DNA from: JAGVNX01 sp035290965
GTDB lineage: Archaea; Iainarchaeota; Iainarchaeia; Iainarchaeales; GCA-2688035
DNA length: 27,082 bases
Direction: 5' to 3'
NCBI GenBank assembly: GCA_035290965.1
Contig: DATDTD010000015.1
Span: 1 to 27,082 of the forward strand
Part shown: piece after piece, positions 14,691 through 22,109 of the stretch
Layout: the number at the start of each line of letters is the position of its first letter
Numbering within the stretch: the first letter of the stretch is position 1
The notes under the pieces: model-generated
Told to the model about the DNA's origin: nothing
Seen by the model: only the letters and a program-made list of their open reading frames with translations
The model's database searches: none
Position numbers and translations under genes: made by a program

Positions 14691-15791
14691 TCAGATCTCC
14701 GCCTTTATGAATTCCTTTTCCCTTCTGTCGCTGAGATAGGCGTCAAAATAGCCTGCTACAATGCGGTAATATTTTTCCCCCTGCCTGGGCCTTACAAGTT
14801 CCAGAAGCCCGCAGGCAGTAATTGTCTCTCCCTTAAGCGCCTGCTGGACAAAAGGGACTGAATAAGTAACAACGCGCTTTACCTGTATAGACCTGTCAAT
14901 TTGAGGCATTTTATCCACTGTTTTCACAAACTCGGCATTTTTTACATCATAACAGCCTGCCCTGACATGGCTGTTATAATGATTTGTTACAACTGCCTTT
15001 ATTGTTGCAAGCCCGGCAGGCTCATAAGTGGAATCGTTCCACTTGAACCATGTTTCATTCGGCTCCTCGACTGTAAAAAGAGTGAAAACAGTGCCGCCGA
15101 AAATGCCCTCGTATTTTTTTCTTTGCATGTGCTTTACATATTCGTCTTCCGTAAAATGCGCGGATTCGGATGTCTTGTGCTCCTTGTAATATTCTGCCCA
15201 CTCTGCATCAGTCTTCCAGCGCAGCAATGGATGCCTGGCATTCTTCAAAAAATCAAGGATTTTCCAGCCGTTGTCCTTGCCGTAAATTATCATGTCAATG
15301 TCTGATTTTCCGAAGGTGTAATTTCCCAAAAGCGTAGAATGCGTTATCCCAAGATTCTCCAGCCTGACTCCGCTCTTTGTGAGGAAGCCCGCAAGCTCTT
15401 TTACCAGGCGCAGGTATTCGTCCAAATCACTTTCAGGAACCTGCCAGAGCTCCTGCAGGCCTTTTCTCCCGTCGTGCACTGTTTTGATTCTGTCTGCGGG
15501 AACAACGTAAAACCAGTTCTTGTGCAATGGGCAGTCATAGATATACTCGGGAAATTTTTTTCTGAACTGCTGCACATAGCCTGCGAGCGCTGTCTTTGGC
15601 GCAAACTGGTTGAACCGCACAAGGCATTTTTCAAACAAAAACCTGTACTTTAATCCCTGTCCCGAAATAGCTTCTTTGGGGACATATTTCGGCTTTACTA
15701 TTACAAAACCATCCGGATGCTCGTTGCTGTAGGACTTGCACTGGAAGCCGTCAACAGTGTCTATCAGCGTTGATTCGTAAAAATGTGCCAT
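14691..15791 (-). CDS. Predicted nucleotidyltransferase, COG1665-like (often mislabelled 'DNA polymerase beta subunit')
   Basis: This 366-residue protein has the layout of an uncharacterised archaeal pol-beta-superfamily group. It has GFQCKSYSNEHPDGF (15-29), KPKYVP, PEYIYDCPL (81-89), VPADRIKTV and GITHSTLLGNYTFGKSDIDM (148-167). The last segment has the Gly156-Asn157 turn and the catalytic pair Asp164 and Asp166 in SDID. A third carboxylate on the following strand (GGTVFTLF, 232-239) is not evident. The C-terminus is GYFDAYLSDRREKEFIK. It is the first gene of the five-gene operon, with a TATA-like box 30 nt upstream and an effectively leaderless start. Nucleotide and acceptor are unknown. 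The operon context suggests small-molecule nucleotide chemistry rather than DNA repair. Confidence 0.72.
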   Translation of the reverse strand: MAHFYESTLIDTVDGFQCKSYSNEHPDGFVIVKPKYVPKEAISGQGLKYRFLFEKCLVRFNQFAPKTALAGYVQQFRKKFPEYIYDCPLHKNWFYVVPADRIKTVHDGRKGLQELWQVPESDLDEYLRLVKELAGFLTKSGVRLENLGITHSTLLGNYTFGKSDIDMIIYGKDNGWKILDFLKNARHPLLRWKTDAEWAEYYKEHKTSESAHFTEDEYVKHMQRKKYEGIFGGTVFTLFTVEEPNETWFKWNDSTYEPAGLATIKAVVTNHYNSHVRAGCYDVKNAEFVKTVDKMPQIDRSIQVKRVVTYSVPFVQQALKGETITACGLLELVRPRQGEKYYRIVAGYFDAYLSDRREKEFIKAEI

Positions 15792-15816
15792 TGCAATTCC
15801 CCAAGCCTGTTAAAAC

Positions 15817-15825
15817 AGTTTATAG
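15817..15825 (-). promoter_or_regulatory. TATA-like box for the five-gene operon
   Basis: The minus strand reads GGACTATAAACTG, with TATAAA centred about 30 nt before the ATG at 15791. It is the only good promoter seen for the 15791-11574 gene chain. Confidence 0.5.
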
Positions 15826-15866
15826 TCCGATAGCCATTTTAAACTGTTTTTTTTTAAAGTTGTACT

Positions 15867-15873
15867 AAAAAAA
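15867..15873 (-). terminator. Oligo-T after the acyltransferase gene
   Basis: Seven T on the minus strand directly follow the TGA stop at 15874-15876. This would end the methyltransferase-acyltransferase unit before the five-gene operon promoter. Confidence 0.45.
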
Positions 15874-16482
15874 TCAGGCGAGTTTTGAAACAGTGTTTTT
15901 CCTCTCGCTTTTCACAAGGGAACTTTCCGGAACATTGCCCTTGAATATTACGCCTGCGCCTATAATGGAATTTGAGCCGATTTTTGAAGGCCCGATTATT
16001 ATCACATGGGCTCCAAGCCAGACATTGCTGCCTATTTCAATAGGCAGGCTTGAAGAGCCCTGCATGTTTATGGGAACGTCCCTCTGCTTGAAATTGTGCC
16101 TGCCAGCAATGATTGAGCAGTACGGCCCCAGAATTACATTGTTGCCGAACTTTATCTGGTCGGAAATAAAGCAGAACGACCCTATGAAACAGTTGTTCCC
16201 GAATTCAGTAGTTGTTTTCTCGCGGCACATTAACTGCGTGTATTCGCGGAAGGCGCAGTTGTCGCCTATTACAAGCCTTGAGGTTTTCGGCACCCTGAAA
16301 ATGCAGCCAGAAGGAATCCTGCAGTTTTTCCCGATTTCTATGTTGTTGTAAAAAATTATTTTTGCAAAGGGCGATATAATAGTGCCCTTGGGCAGGCAGG
16401 AAACCGCCAGCAGGAAAAAATTTGCGCCAAGCAGAATCTTTTCCGCAATCTTAAAAAAAATTTTAAACCCCATGGGCATCAT
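15874..16482 (-). CDS. Left-handed beta-helix (hexapeptide-repeat) acyltransferase
   Basis: This enzyme of about 202 residues is predicted to O- or N-acetylate a sugar using acetyl-CoA. Imperfect hexapeptide repeats run from about residue 35 to 185, for example IEIGKNCRIPSGC, LVIGDNCAF, IKFGNNVILG and IEIGSNVWLGAHV. A loop near GRHNFKQRDVPIN carries His129, the likely catalytic base, as in WcaF/maltose-acetyltransferase-type enzymes. A hydrophobic N-terminal stretch (about 15-30) may touch the membrane. The first ATG (16480-16482) overlaps the methyltransferase stop as ATGA. Two further in-frame ATGs follow within four codons, and the third (16473) has better SD spacing to AAGGAA. It probably decorates the locally made glycan. 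Confidence 0.82.
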   Translation of the reverse strand: MMPMGFKIFFKIAEKILLGANFFLLAVSCLPKGTIISPFAKIIFYNNIEIGKNCRIPSGCIFRVPKTSRLVIGDNCAFREYTQLMCREKTTTEFGNNCFIGSFCFISDQIKFGNNVILGPYCSIIAGRHNFKQRDVPINMQGSSSLPIEIGSNVWLGAHVIIIGPSKIGSNSIIGAGVIFKGNVPESSLVKSERKNTVSKLA

Positions 16483-17207
16483 TTCCTTTCCGCAAAAACA
16501 ATCATTCCTTCCTTCCAGTTATCCGGCAAAAAGCCCAGCAGGAAATTTTCCCTGTAATTAAAGCCGCTGGCGACAGCAGGCCTGAACCCGTGCTGTTTCA
16601 GGAAGCCTTTCATGGCGCTTACTGTAAAAACAGATTTATGCCACGAGCTCTGCTTTGCGCCGAACAAAGTGCCGTGCCGGATTTCGCTCGGATGGTAATT
16701 CGTGGGGGCAAAGCCGAACAGCAGGGAAAACCTGTTTGCCAGGCTTGCAAGATTTGGGGTTGTTATTATTAAAAAGCCGCCTTTTTTCAGAATCCTTCTT
16801 ATGTCGCCCATTATCCTGTCGGGCTCGACCAGATGCTCTATTGTGTCGCCGAAAAAAACAACGTCGAAAAAACCGCTTTTGAGGCTTGTTCCGCCGGAAA
16901 AGTCCTCGACTATTTTTTTTTCGCAGCCTGCCACCTGTTCTGCGGCTATGTTCACGCTGTAAATTTCGCTTTCTGGAAAATTTTTCCTGAATGCGAGCCA
17001 GGAGCCGTAAGTGCCGCCCAAATCCGCTATTTTAAATTCCTGCGGGCAGGAAAAAAATTTCTGCATTATTTTTATTACTGCGCGCATTTTATGGGCCGCA
17101 GTCAGGCCCTTTTCTTCGCCAAGCTCGGTAAATCTTTTGTATTTTTCATAATATTCCCTGCCAGTTCTTTGGGTTTTTTTCTGTTCAGCTTTTTTCATTG
17201 AAACCAT
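16479..17207 (-). CDS. Class I SAM-dependent methyltransferase
   Basis: This 242-residue Rossmann methyltransferase has motif I as IADLGGTYG (60-68), a variant of the usual E/D-x-G-x-G-x-G. FDVVFFGDTIEHL (about 113-125) is motif II/post-II, and ILKKGGFLIITTPN is motif III. The N-terminal region is basic and helical (YYEKYKRFTELGEEKGL). This class methylates small molecules or sugars in glycan clusters. It is the first gene of a two-gene unit with the acyltransferase, so both may modify the same sugar. The ATG at 17207 is favoured over the one at 17198 because the TATA-like box lies 25 nt from it. Acceptor unknown. Confidence 0.82.
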   Translation of the reverse strand: MVSMKKAEQKKTQRTGREYYEKYKRFTELGEEKGLTAAHKMRAVIKIMQKFFSCPQEFKIADLGGTYGSWLAFRKNFPESEIYSVNIAAEQVAGCEKKIVEDFSGGTSLKSGFFDVVFFGDTIEHLVEPDRIMGDIRRILKKGGFLIITTPNLASLANRFSLLFGFAPTNYHPSEIRHGTLFGAKQSSWHKSVFTVSAMKGFLKQHGFRPAVASGFNYRENFLLGFLPDNWKEGMIVFAERK

Positions 17208-17226
17208 TCCATTGCAAAATCCACGC

Positions 17227-17238
17227 TATATTTTTAAT
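17227..17238 (-). promoter_or_regulatory. TATA-like box for the methyltransferase-acyltransferase unit
   Basis: The minus strand reads TTATTAAAAATATAGC, centred about 25 nt before the ATG at 17207. It lies in the 47-base gap after the 17255-19036 gene, separating the two units. Confidence 0.45.
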
Positions 17239-17254
17239 AATGAAACAACTTTTT

Positions 17255-19036
17255 TTATTCTGCTGGTTCGGGTTCAGGAAAGTGTTTCGGCTGTTTCTCA
17301 GGTTCGGAAAGCATGCCTTTTACCAGGGTTATAATCCTGCCAGTGGCATTGCCGTCCTGCCTGAACGCATGCCTGTAAATGAATTTCCGCCTGCCTTTTT
17401 CAAGACGGTTTTTTTCCCTGCTGTTCGCGCTGCTGCCGAGCGCAACTGAAAGCGCTTTTTTTAATTCGCCTGCACTGCCTGCCCCTGAAAAAGCCTGTCC
17501 AATCATTATGTGCGGCTTTCCCGCTATCATTGCTTCAAGGCCGGCTGCCGAGCCTTCTGTTATTACTGCATCTGCGGCATTAAGCAGTTCATAAAGGCTT
17601 TCATGCCGCACTATTACTGCATTTGCGCCCGCAGGATTCTTTAAATCTTCTTTCCCTGCAGGCTCCTCAAGCCTTATAACCAGCCTTGCATCTTGAGTTT
17701 TTTTAACAGCCCCTGCAATGAATTCCAGATATCCGCTTTTCAAAGCAATCTGCGGCGCAAACAAAACAAGCTTTTCGTGATTTTTTATGCCGAGCTTTTT
17801 TCTTGTGCTTTCCGAATTTCCCTGCAGCCTTTTCAGGGAATCAAACCTCGGGGCGCCCGCGACTATTATGCGTTCGGATTGCACGCCTGCCTTTTCAAGC
17901 TCTTTTTTGTAGAAATCCCCCCAGACAGCGATTTTGTCGGCAGCCAGCGGCGCAAAGCCGCGTATCCAGTTGCATTCCTTTGCAACAGCCTTGAAAATTC
18001 CGTGCTGCAGCACAAGGCTCTTTGCGCCGGACTGCCTTGCGAGCAGTGCGCAGATTCTTTCGAACGGCACAAAATCAATCCAAAGCACGACTGCCGAAGG
18101 CTTTTTTTTCCTGAACAGCTCTGAAAGCATGTCAATCATGAAAACAAATTCCGGCAATTCAAGCACGGTTATTCTTGCCAGTTCTGCCCTGAAAAGAGGC
18201 GCAAAATTTATGCCTTCGAAAACAAATTTTTCCCTGAAAGCGCGTGTTTCCGAAAACCTGTCAAACATCAGCCCCAATTTTTTTTTCCAGGAGCTGACAG
18301 TTGAAAAATATTTCAGGGCATTAACAGGATTCATTATTCTCCGCAGCAAAAATTCGTCGAGCGAGAAAACGTTTATGCCCGGCTGTTTTTGAAGCTGTTT
18401 TTTCAGGTTTCCGAAATAGCCCCTTTCCCTGATGAAAATTGTTTTTTTTGAGCCGGTTTTTTCTTTTGCCTTCGCCAGTTCGGAAAAAAGGATTGAAATT
18501 TTTTTCCTTATTTCAAGGGCCTTTTTCCTTGAAAAATGCGGCAGGAGCACGGGTTTTTTCCGCTTCGGCAGCTCGAAAAAAAGCACGTTCCGCAGGCCTG
18601 CTGCTTTTGCAATCGCCCTCACTGCTTCGCCGGCAGGCGAATTCCTGTTCACTATTATTGTTTCAGGCTTTTCCTTTTCAATTGCCTTCAGGATTGTTTT
18701 TATCCGCGAAAAGGTTGCAATAAAAAAATATGCAAGGCTGTGGGAAAAGGCAATGCTTATCCCCCTGTAAGCCATTTTTCCGCATAATTCGCTGTCGAAT
18801 TTATGCCAGTTGCTTGAAAAAAATGCGGCTTTCCTGTAAACTGCCTGCATTTCCAAATTTGACAAAAAATCTTCCGGCCTGATTACTGAAAATCCGCTGT
18901 TCTTCATGCGCGGATATTCCTCGATGGAATACCCCAGAACAACAAGTTCATCATTTTTCCCGGGCCTTTTCCCGATTAATTTCTCTGCTGCGCGCAGCTC
19001 CTCTTCGCCGGAAACAACTGCCAGATGCTTAGCCAT
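17255..19036 (-). CDS. Large GT-B-like surface-carbohydrate / CDP-glycerol glycerophosphotransferase-like transferase
   Basis: This 593-residue protein has an N-terminal half with no recognised domain (helical and Lys/Arg-rich at about 160-270). Its C-terminal half resembles GT-B surface-carbohydrate transferases and CDP-glycerol glycerophosphotransferases. Seen motifs are LVLQHGIF (341-348), WGDFYKKELEKAG, VAGAPRFD (392-399) and VITEGSAAGLEAMIAGKP (491-508). Where relatives usually have a basic-His-Pro segment after the beta strand, this protein reads LVIRLEEPAGKEDL (452-465), so the expected His is absent. The C-terminal tail is Pro/Glu-rich. It is the last gene of the eight-gene operon and starts directly after the previous TAG with no gap. 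It may add a phospho-alcohol or a sugar; donor unknown. Confidence 0.62.
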   Translation of the reverse strand: MAKHLAVVSGEEELRAAEKLIGKRPGKNDELVVLGYSIEEYPRMKNSGFSVIRPEDFLSNLEMQAVYRKAAFFSSNWHKFDSELCGKMAYRGISIAFSHSLAYFFIATFSRIKTILKAIEKEKPETIIVNRNSPAGEAVRAIAKAAGLRNVLFFELPKRKKPVLLPHFSRKKALEIRKKISILFSELAKAKEKTGSKKTIFIRERGYFGNLKKQLQKQPGINVFSLDEFLLRRIMNPVNALKYFSTVSSWKKKLGLMFDRFSETRAFREKFVFEGINFAPLFRAELARITVLELPEFVFMIDMLSELFRKKKPSAVVLWIDFVPFERICALLARQSGAKSLVLQHGIFKAVAKECNWIRGFAPLAADKIAVWGDFYKKELEKAGVQSERIIVAGAPRFDSLKRLQGNSESTRKKLGIKNHEKLVLFAPQIALKSGYLEFIAGAVKKTQDARLVIRLEEPAGKEDLKNPAGANAVIVRHESLYELLNAADAVITEGSAAGLEAMIAGKPHIMIGQAFSGAGSAGELKKALSVALGSSANSREKNRLEKGRRKFIYRHAFRQDGNATGRIITLVKGMLSEPEKQPKHFPEPEPAE

Positions 19037-20119
19037 CTACAACACTTTCTCCGATGCTTTCTGAATGCCCGCGCCTTCAAACCCTGCATCCAGCGCCTTT
19101 TCATAGGCAGCCTTTGTCTGCATTGCCGAGTGCCGCCACAAAAAATTTTTCATAATGCGGGTTTTCAGCGCATCGCCTTTCGGCTTCCGCAGTTCAAGCA
19201 GGATTTTTTTCCTTATATCCGGCACGCTTGCGGGATCAGCATACGAGGCGAATTCAGCAAAATATTCTTTTGTGCAGCCCTCTTTTGTAACAACAATGTT
19301 TGCGCCAGCAAGCCCTGCTTCAAGCGCCGCAAGGCCCGGAGTTTCATACCAGCTCGGCAGTGCAAAAACTTTGCACGCGGCATAAGCGCTTTCAAGCAGT
19401 TCGGAATCGTGCGGAACAGCATCCAAAAAAACAATATTTCTTCCCGCAATTTTTTTGCATTCCGCAAAATATTTCCCGCTGCCGGATTTTGCGTTTCCGA
19501 TAATGACGAGCTTTTCCTCCAAGCCGTTCATTGCCTTAACCAGCGCCATGACATTTTTTCTTTCTTCAATCCTTCCTACATACAAAACAAAATCCTTCAG
19601 GCCGAATTTTTTTTGGAATTCATCCGGAACAGCGTTTGCAAACCTTTCATCAACCCCGTTTGCAATCGGAACAATTTTTTCCATAGGAATTCCAAAAATA
19701 TTGGAAATTTTTTCTGCCTCGGCAACAGAGTTTGGCAGCAGAACATCCGCTTTTTTCAGTGTTTTTTTTACGCTTGAAAACCCGAAAAAATCCAGCCTGT
19801 TTATCAGTTCGACTGCCATTGCTTTTGCCTTTTTTGCAAATCCATTGTTCCAGAGCAAAGCGCTTTTAAGAGACGGCCAGTAAATTGTTGAGATTGCAAC
19901 AGGCACTTTTGCGTCAAGGGCTTTCTGCACTGTTGCGAAAGTGTCCCTGTGTATATTGAAGTTGTGCAGCAAGTCAAAATCCGAAATTTCCTGCCTTCCG
20001 GTGTAAAGCTCAACTTTGACTCCGAGTTTTTCAAGCTGTTTTTTTGTTTCCAGCAATTGCACTTCCCCGCCTCCAAGATTCCTGAAAGCGTTCTGCGAGG
20101 TATTGAACAGGACTTTCAT
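19037..20119 (-). CDS. Glycosyltransferase family 4 (GT-B fold)
   Basis: This 360-residue GT4 enzyme has an N-terminal glycine-rich loop AFRNLGGGEVQLLETKKQLE (11-30), typical of the acceptor-domain start. The donor-domain motif is YVGRIEERKNV (180-190), and the EX7E motif is Glu259...Glu267 in SWYETPGLAALEAG. It is predicted to extend a lipid-linked glycan from a nucleotide sugar at the inner membrane face. Its ATG overlaps the wecB stop as ATGA, so it is translationally coupled to the epimerase. Its TAG stop abuts the next ATG. A ManNAc or ManNAcA donor would fit the coupling but is not shown by sequence. Confidence 0.87.
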   Translation of the reverse strand: MKVLFNTSQNAFRNLGGGEVQLLETKKQLEKLGVKVELYTGRQEISDFDLLHNFNIHRDTFATVQKALDAKVPVAISTIYWPSLKSALLWNNGFAKKAKAMAVELINRLDFFGFSSVKKTLKKADVLLPNSVAEAEKISNIFGIPMEKIVPIANGVDERFANAVPDEFQKKFGLKDFVLYVGRIEERKNVMALVKAMNGLEEKLVIIGNAKSGSGKYFAECKKIAGRNIVFLDAVPHDSELLESAYAACKVFALPSWYETPGLAALEAGLAGANIVVTKEGCTKEYFAEFASYADPASVPDIRKKILLELRKPKGDALKTRIMKNFLWRHSAMQTKAAYEKALDAGFEGAGIQKASEKVL

Positions 20120-21216
20120 TTAAGCGCCTCAGCAATTTTTTCCGCGATTATTCCGCTTGCCTTTCCGTTTCCAAACGGGCAGGGAATTTTTTTGATTCTT
20201 TTTTCAAGCGCGGGATAGTTTTTTTCAATTTTTTTTACTGCCGCAATTATTTTTTTTTCGTCAAAACCGGCAAGCACAGCGAATTTTCCGAGCATTTCGG
20301 GCCTTTCAGTGTTTTCCCGCAGAACAATTACAAATTTTTTGTAAACGCTCGCTTCCTCCTGTATTCCTCCCGAATCAGAGAGGATATAGCGCGAGTTTGA
20401 GCACAGCTGCAGAAAATCGAAATATCCCATTGATTCAGTTATCATAAGGTTTTTTATTTTTTCAAACCTTTCCTTCAGTGAAAATTCCTGCAGCCTTGCC
20501 TTTGTCCGTGGGTGCATTGGAAAAACAACCTGCTGGGAAATTTTTTCCAGGGCATTTGCAATGCTTTCGAGCTTTTCCCTGCTGTCTACGTTTTCCTGCC
20601 TGTGCATTGTCAAAACAACAAATTCTTTCCGCTTCAAACCCAGTTTTTCAAGTATGCGGGATTTTTTTGCAGTTGCAATGTTTTTCTGCACTGCCTCCAC
20701 AATAGAGTTTCCCGTGAGAAAAATTTTTCCCATTGTTTCTGTTTTCCGCAGGTTTGCAACTGCTGTTTTTGTGGGCGCAAAGCAGTAGCTTGAAATCTGG
20801 TCTGCCAGAACCCTGTTCACTTCTTCAGGCATGCTCCTGTCAAAGCTCCTGATGCCTGCCTCAATATGCGCAAATGGAATGTGCATTTTTTCCGCTGCAA
20901 GCGCTGCCCCGAAAACAGAATTCGTGTCTCCGAGAGCTGCAACGATTGCCGGCTGTTCCCTCAGAAAAAATTCCTCGAGCTTAATCAGGATTGTCCCGAC
21001 CTGATAACCCTGGCTTCCAGAGCCGATGCCGAGATTGATATCCGGCTCGGGCAATTCAAGCTCCTTCATGAAAATCCCGAACAGATTGTAATCGTAATGC
21101 TGCCCGGTAAAAACAAGCAGAGTTTGCGCCTGCCTGTCCTGCTTCAGCAGCCGGATTATTTCCGCGAGCTTTATTATTTCCGGCCTTGTCCCGAAAACAA
21201 TTGCAATCTTTTTCAT
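20116..21216 (-). CDS. wecB: UDP-N-acetylglucosamine 2-epimerase (non-hydrolysing)
   Basis: This enzyme interconverts UDP-GlcNAc and UDP-ManNAc in the cytoplasm. The 366-residue length is standard. Family motifs are VFGTRPEIIKLAEI (7-20), FTGQHYDYNLF (36-46), GDTNSVFG (96-103; Asp97), HIEAGIRSFDRSMPEEVNR (117-135; Glu119), LTMHRQENVD (202-211; His205) and a late SGGIQEEASVYKK segment. These match the bacterial-type non-hydrolysing epimerases rather than the hydrolysing NeuC form. It is overlapped by 4 nt on both sides within the large operon. The dehydrogenase that would use its product lies at 1518-2798 in a separate transcription unit. Together they define UDP-ManNAcA supply. Confidence 0.92.
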   Translation of the reverse strand: MKKIAIVFGTRPEIIKLAEIIRLLKQDRQAQTLLVFTGQHYDYNLFGIFMKELELPEPDINLGIGSGSQGYQVGTILIKLEEFFLREQPAIVAALGDTNSVFGAALAAEKMHIPFAHIEAGIRSFDRSMPEEVNRVLADQISSYCFAPTKTAVANLRKTETMGKIFLTGNSIVEAVQKNIATAKKSRILEKLGLKRKEFVVLTMHRQENVDSREKLESIANALEKISQQVVFPMHPRTKARLQEFSLKERFEKIKNLMITESMGYFDFLQLCSNSRYILSDSGGIQEEASVYKKFVIVLRENTERPEMLGKFAVLAGFDEKKIIAAVKKIEKNYPALEKRIKKIPCPFGNGKASGIIAEKIAEALK

Positions 21217-22109
21217 GAGCTCACCATCAAATTTCCATTTGCGTATCTTTTTCTTTTTTCAAGTATCTCACTGAGATTTTTCAAGTCAGCCCAGTATGAT
21301 TCAAAAAGCCAGTGAGTCTTCAGCGTAAGAATGCTTTTTGCAATCCTCAGCAATTCCCAGAAAAAAGCCTTTGCAAGCCGCTTTTTTGAAAAATGCAGGA
21401 GCACAAACCGCAGCCTGTTCTTGTTGAGCGTTACATAAGCCCATTTGCCCGCCTGTTTTTTCACTATTGCGGAGCCGAAATGTATTATCCTTGCTTTCGG
21501 CGTAAAAAAAATTTTGAAGCCCGCCTTCCTTGCCCTTGCGCAGTAATCGCTTTCCTCAAAATAAATAGGGTTGAATCCAGGGTCCAAAAAGCCTATTTTT
21601 TCAAACACTGCGCGCTTTATCAAAAATGCCGCGCCCCCTATCTGCTCTACCTCCCCCTCGATATTTTTGTAATCCAGCCTTGCTGCGCCGCTGTCGTCGA
21701 TATAGCCTGCGCCAAGCTCTTCTTTGGAATCAGCGCTTGACGGCAAATCCGGGCCCACCAATCCGATTTTTTTGTCTCTCTCCGCAACCCCTGCAAGTAT
21801 TTCGAGCCAGTTTTTTTCAAGCAGCGTATCGTTATTCAGCAAAAAAATATATTTCCCTTTTGCGATTTTCATTCCCTGGTTGTTTGCGCCGGCAAAGCCC
21901 CTGTTTTCGGAATTCAGAATGATTACGTCAACGAGATTTTTCCTCTTCATTTTTTCCAGCATTTCAATGCTCTTGTCTTTGCTGCCGTTGTCCACAATAA
22001 TCAATTCGTATTTTTTCCTGCTTGTGTTTTTTGCAATCGATTCAATGCACTGCCTTGTGTAATCCTTTCCGTTCCAGTTCAGCATTATTATTGAAACAAC
22101 GGGCTTCAT
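21213..22109 (-). CDS. Glycosyltransferase family 2 (rhamnosyltransferase-like, GT-A)
   Basis: This 298-residue GT-A enzyme opens with VSIIMLNWNGKDYTRQCIES (5-24), then IIVDNGSKDKS (37-47; Asp40). The metal/nucleotide motif is FLLNNDTLLE (89-98), with Asn-Asp in the DXD position. The acceptor-side EESDYCARARKAGF carries the catalytic acidic residues, and IHFGSAIVKK follows. The NWNG start and NND motif are typical of WbbL/RfbF-like rhamnosyltransferases that use dTDP-L-rhamnose. An rmlA-like gene lies at the right end of the window, so a dTDP-sugar donor is plausible. The C-terminal ~60 residues are basic and amphipathic, suggesting membrane contact. It sits between a GT4 gene and wecB with ATGA overlaps. 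Confidence 0.88.
   Translation of the reverse strand: MKPVVSIIMLNWNGKDYTRQCIESIAKNTSRKKYELIIVDNGSKDKSIEMLEKMKRKNLVDVIILNSENRGFAGANNQGMKIAKGKYIFLLNNDTLLEKNWLEILAGVAERDKKIGLVGPDLPSSADSKEELGAGYIDDSGAARLDYKNIEGEVEQIGGAAFLIKRAVFEKIGFLDPGFNPIYFEESDYCARARKAGFKIFFTPKARIIHFGSAIVKKQAGKWAYVTLNKNRLRFVLLHFSKKRLAKAFFWELLRIAKSILTLKTHWLFESYWADLKNLSEILEKRKRYANGNLMVSS

Noticed and set aside
13613..15791. DNA polymerase beta or DNA-repair function for the nucleotidyltransferase pair
   Set aside because: Only the short G-N...SDID catalytic pattern is shared; no polymerase, HhH or PHP-fusion domains are present, and neighbours are nucleotide- and sulfate-related.
11574..15791. Toxin-antitoxin or defence system built on the nucleotidyltransferase pair
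   Set aside because: The proteins are too large for MNT/HEPN modules, no HEPN partner or nuclease effector is visible, and base use matches the surrounding genes.
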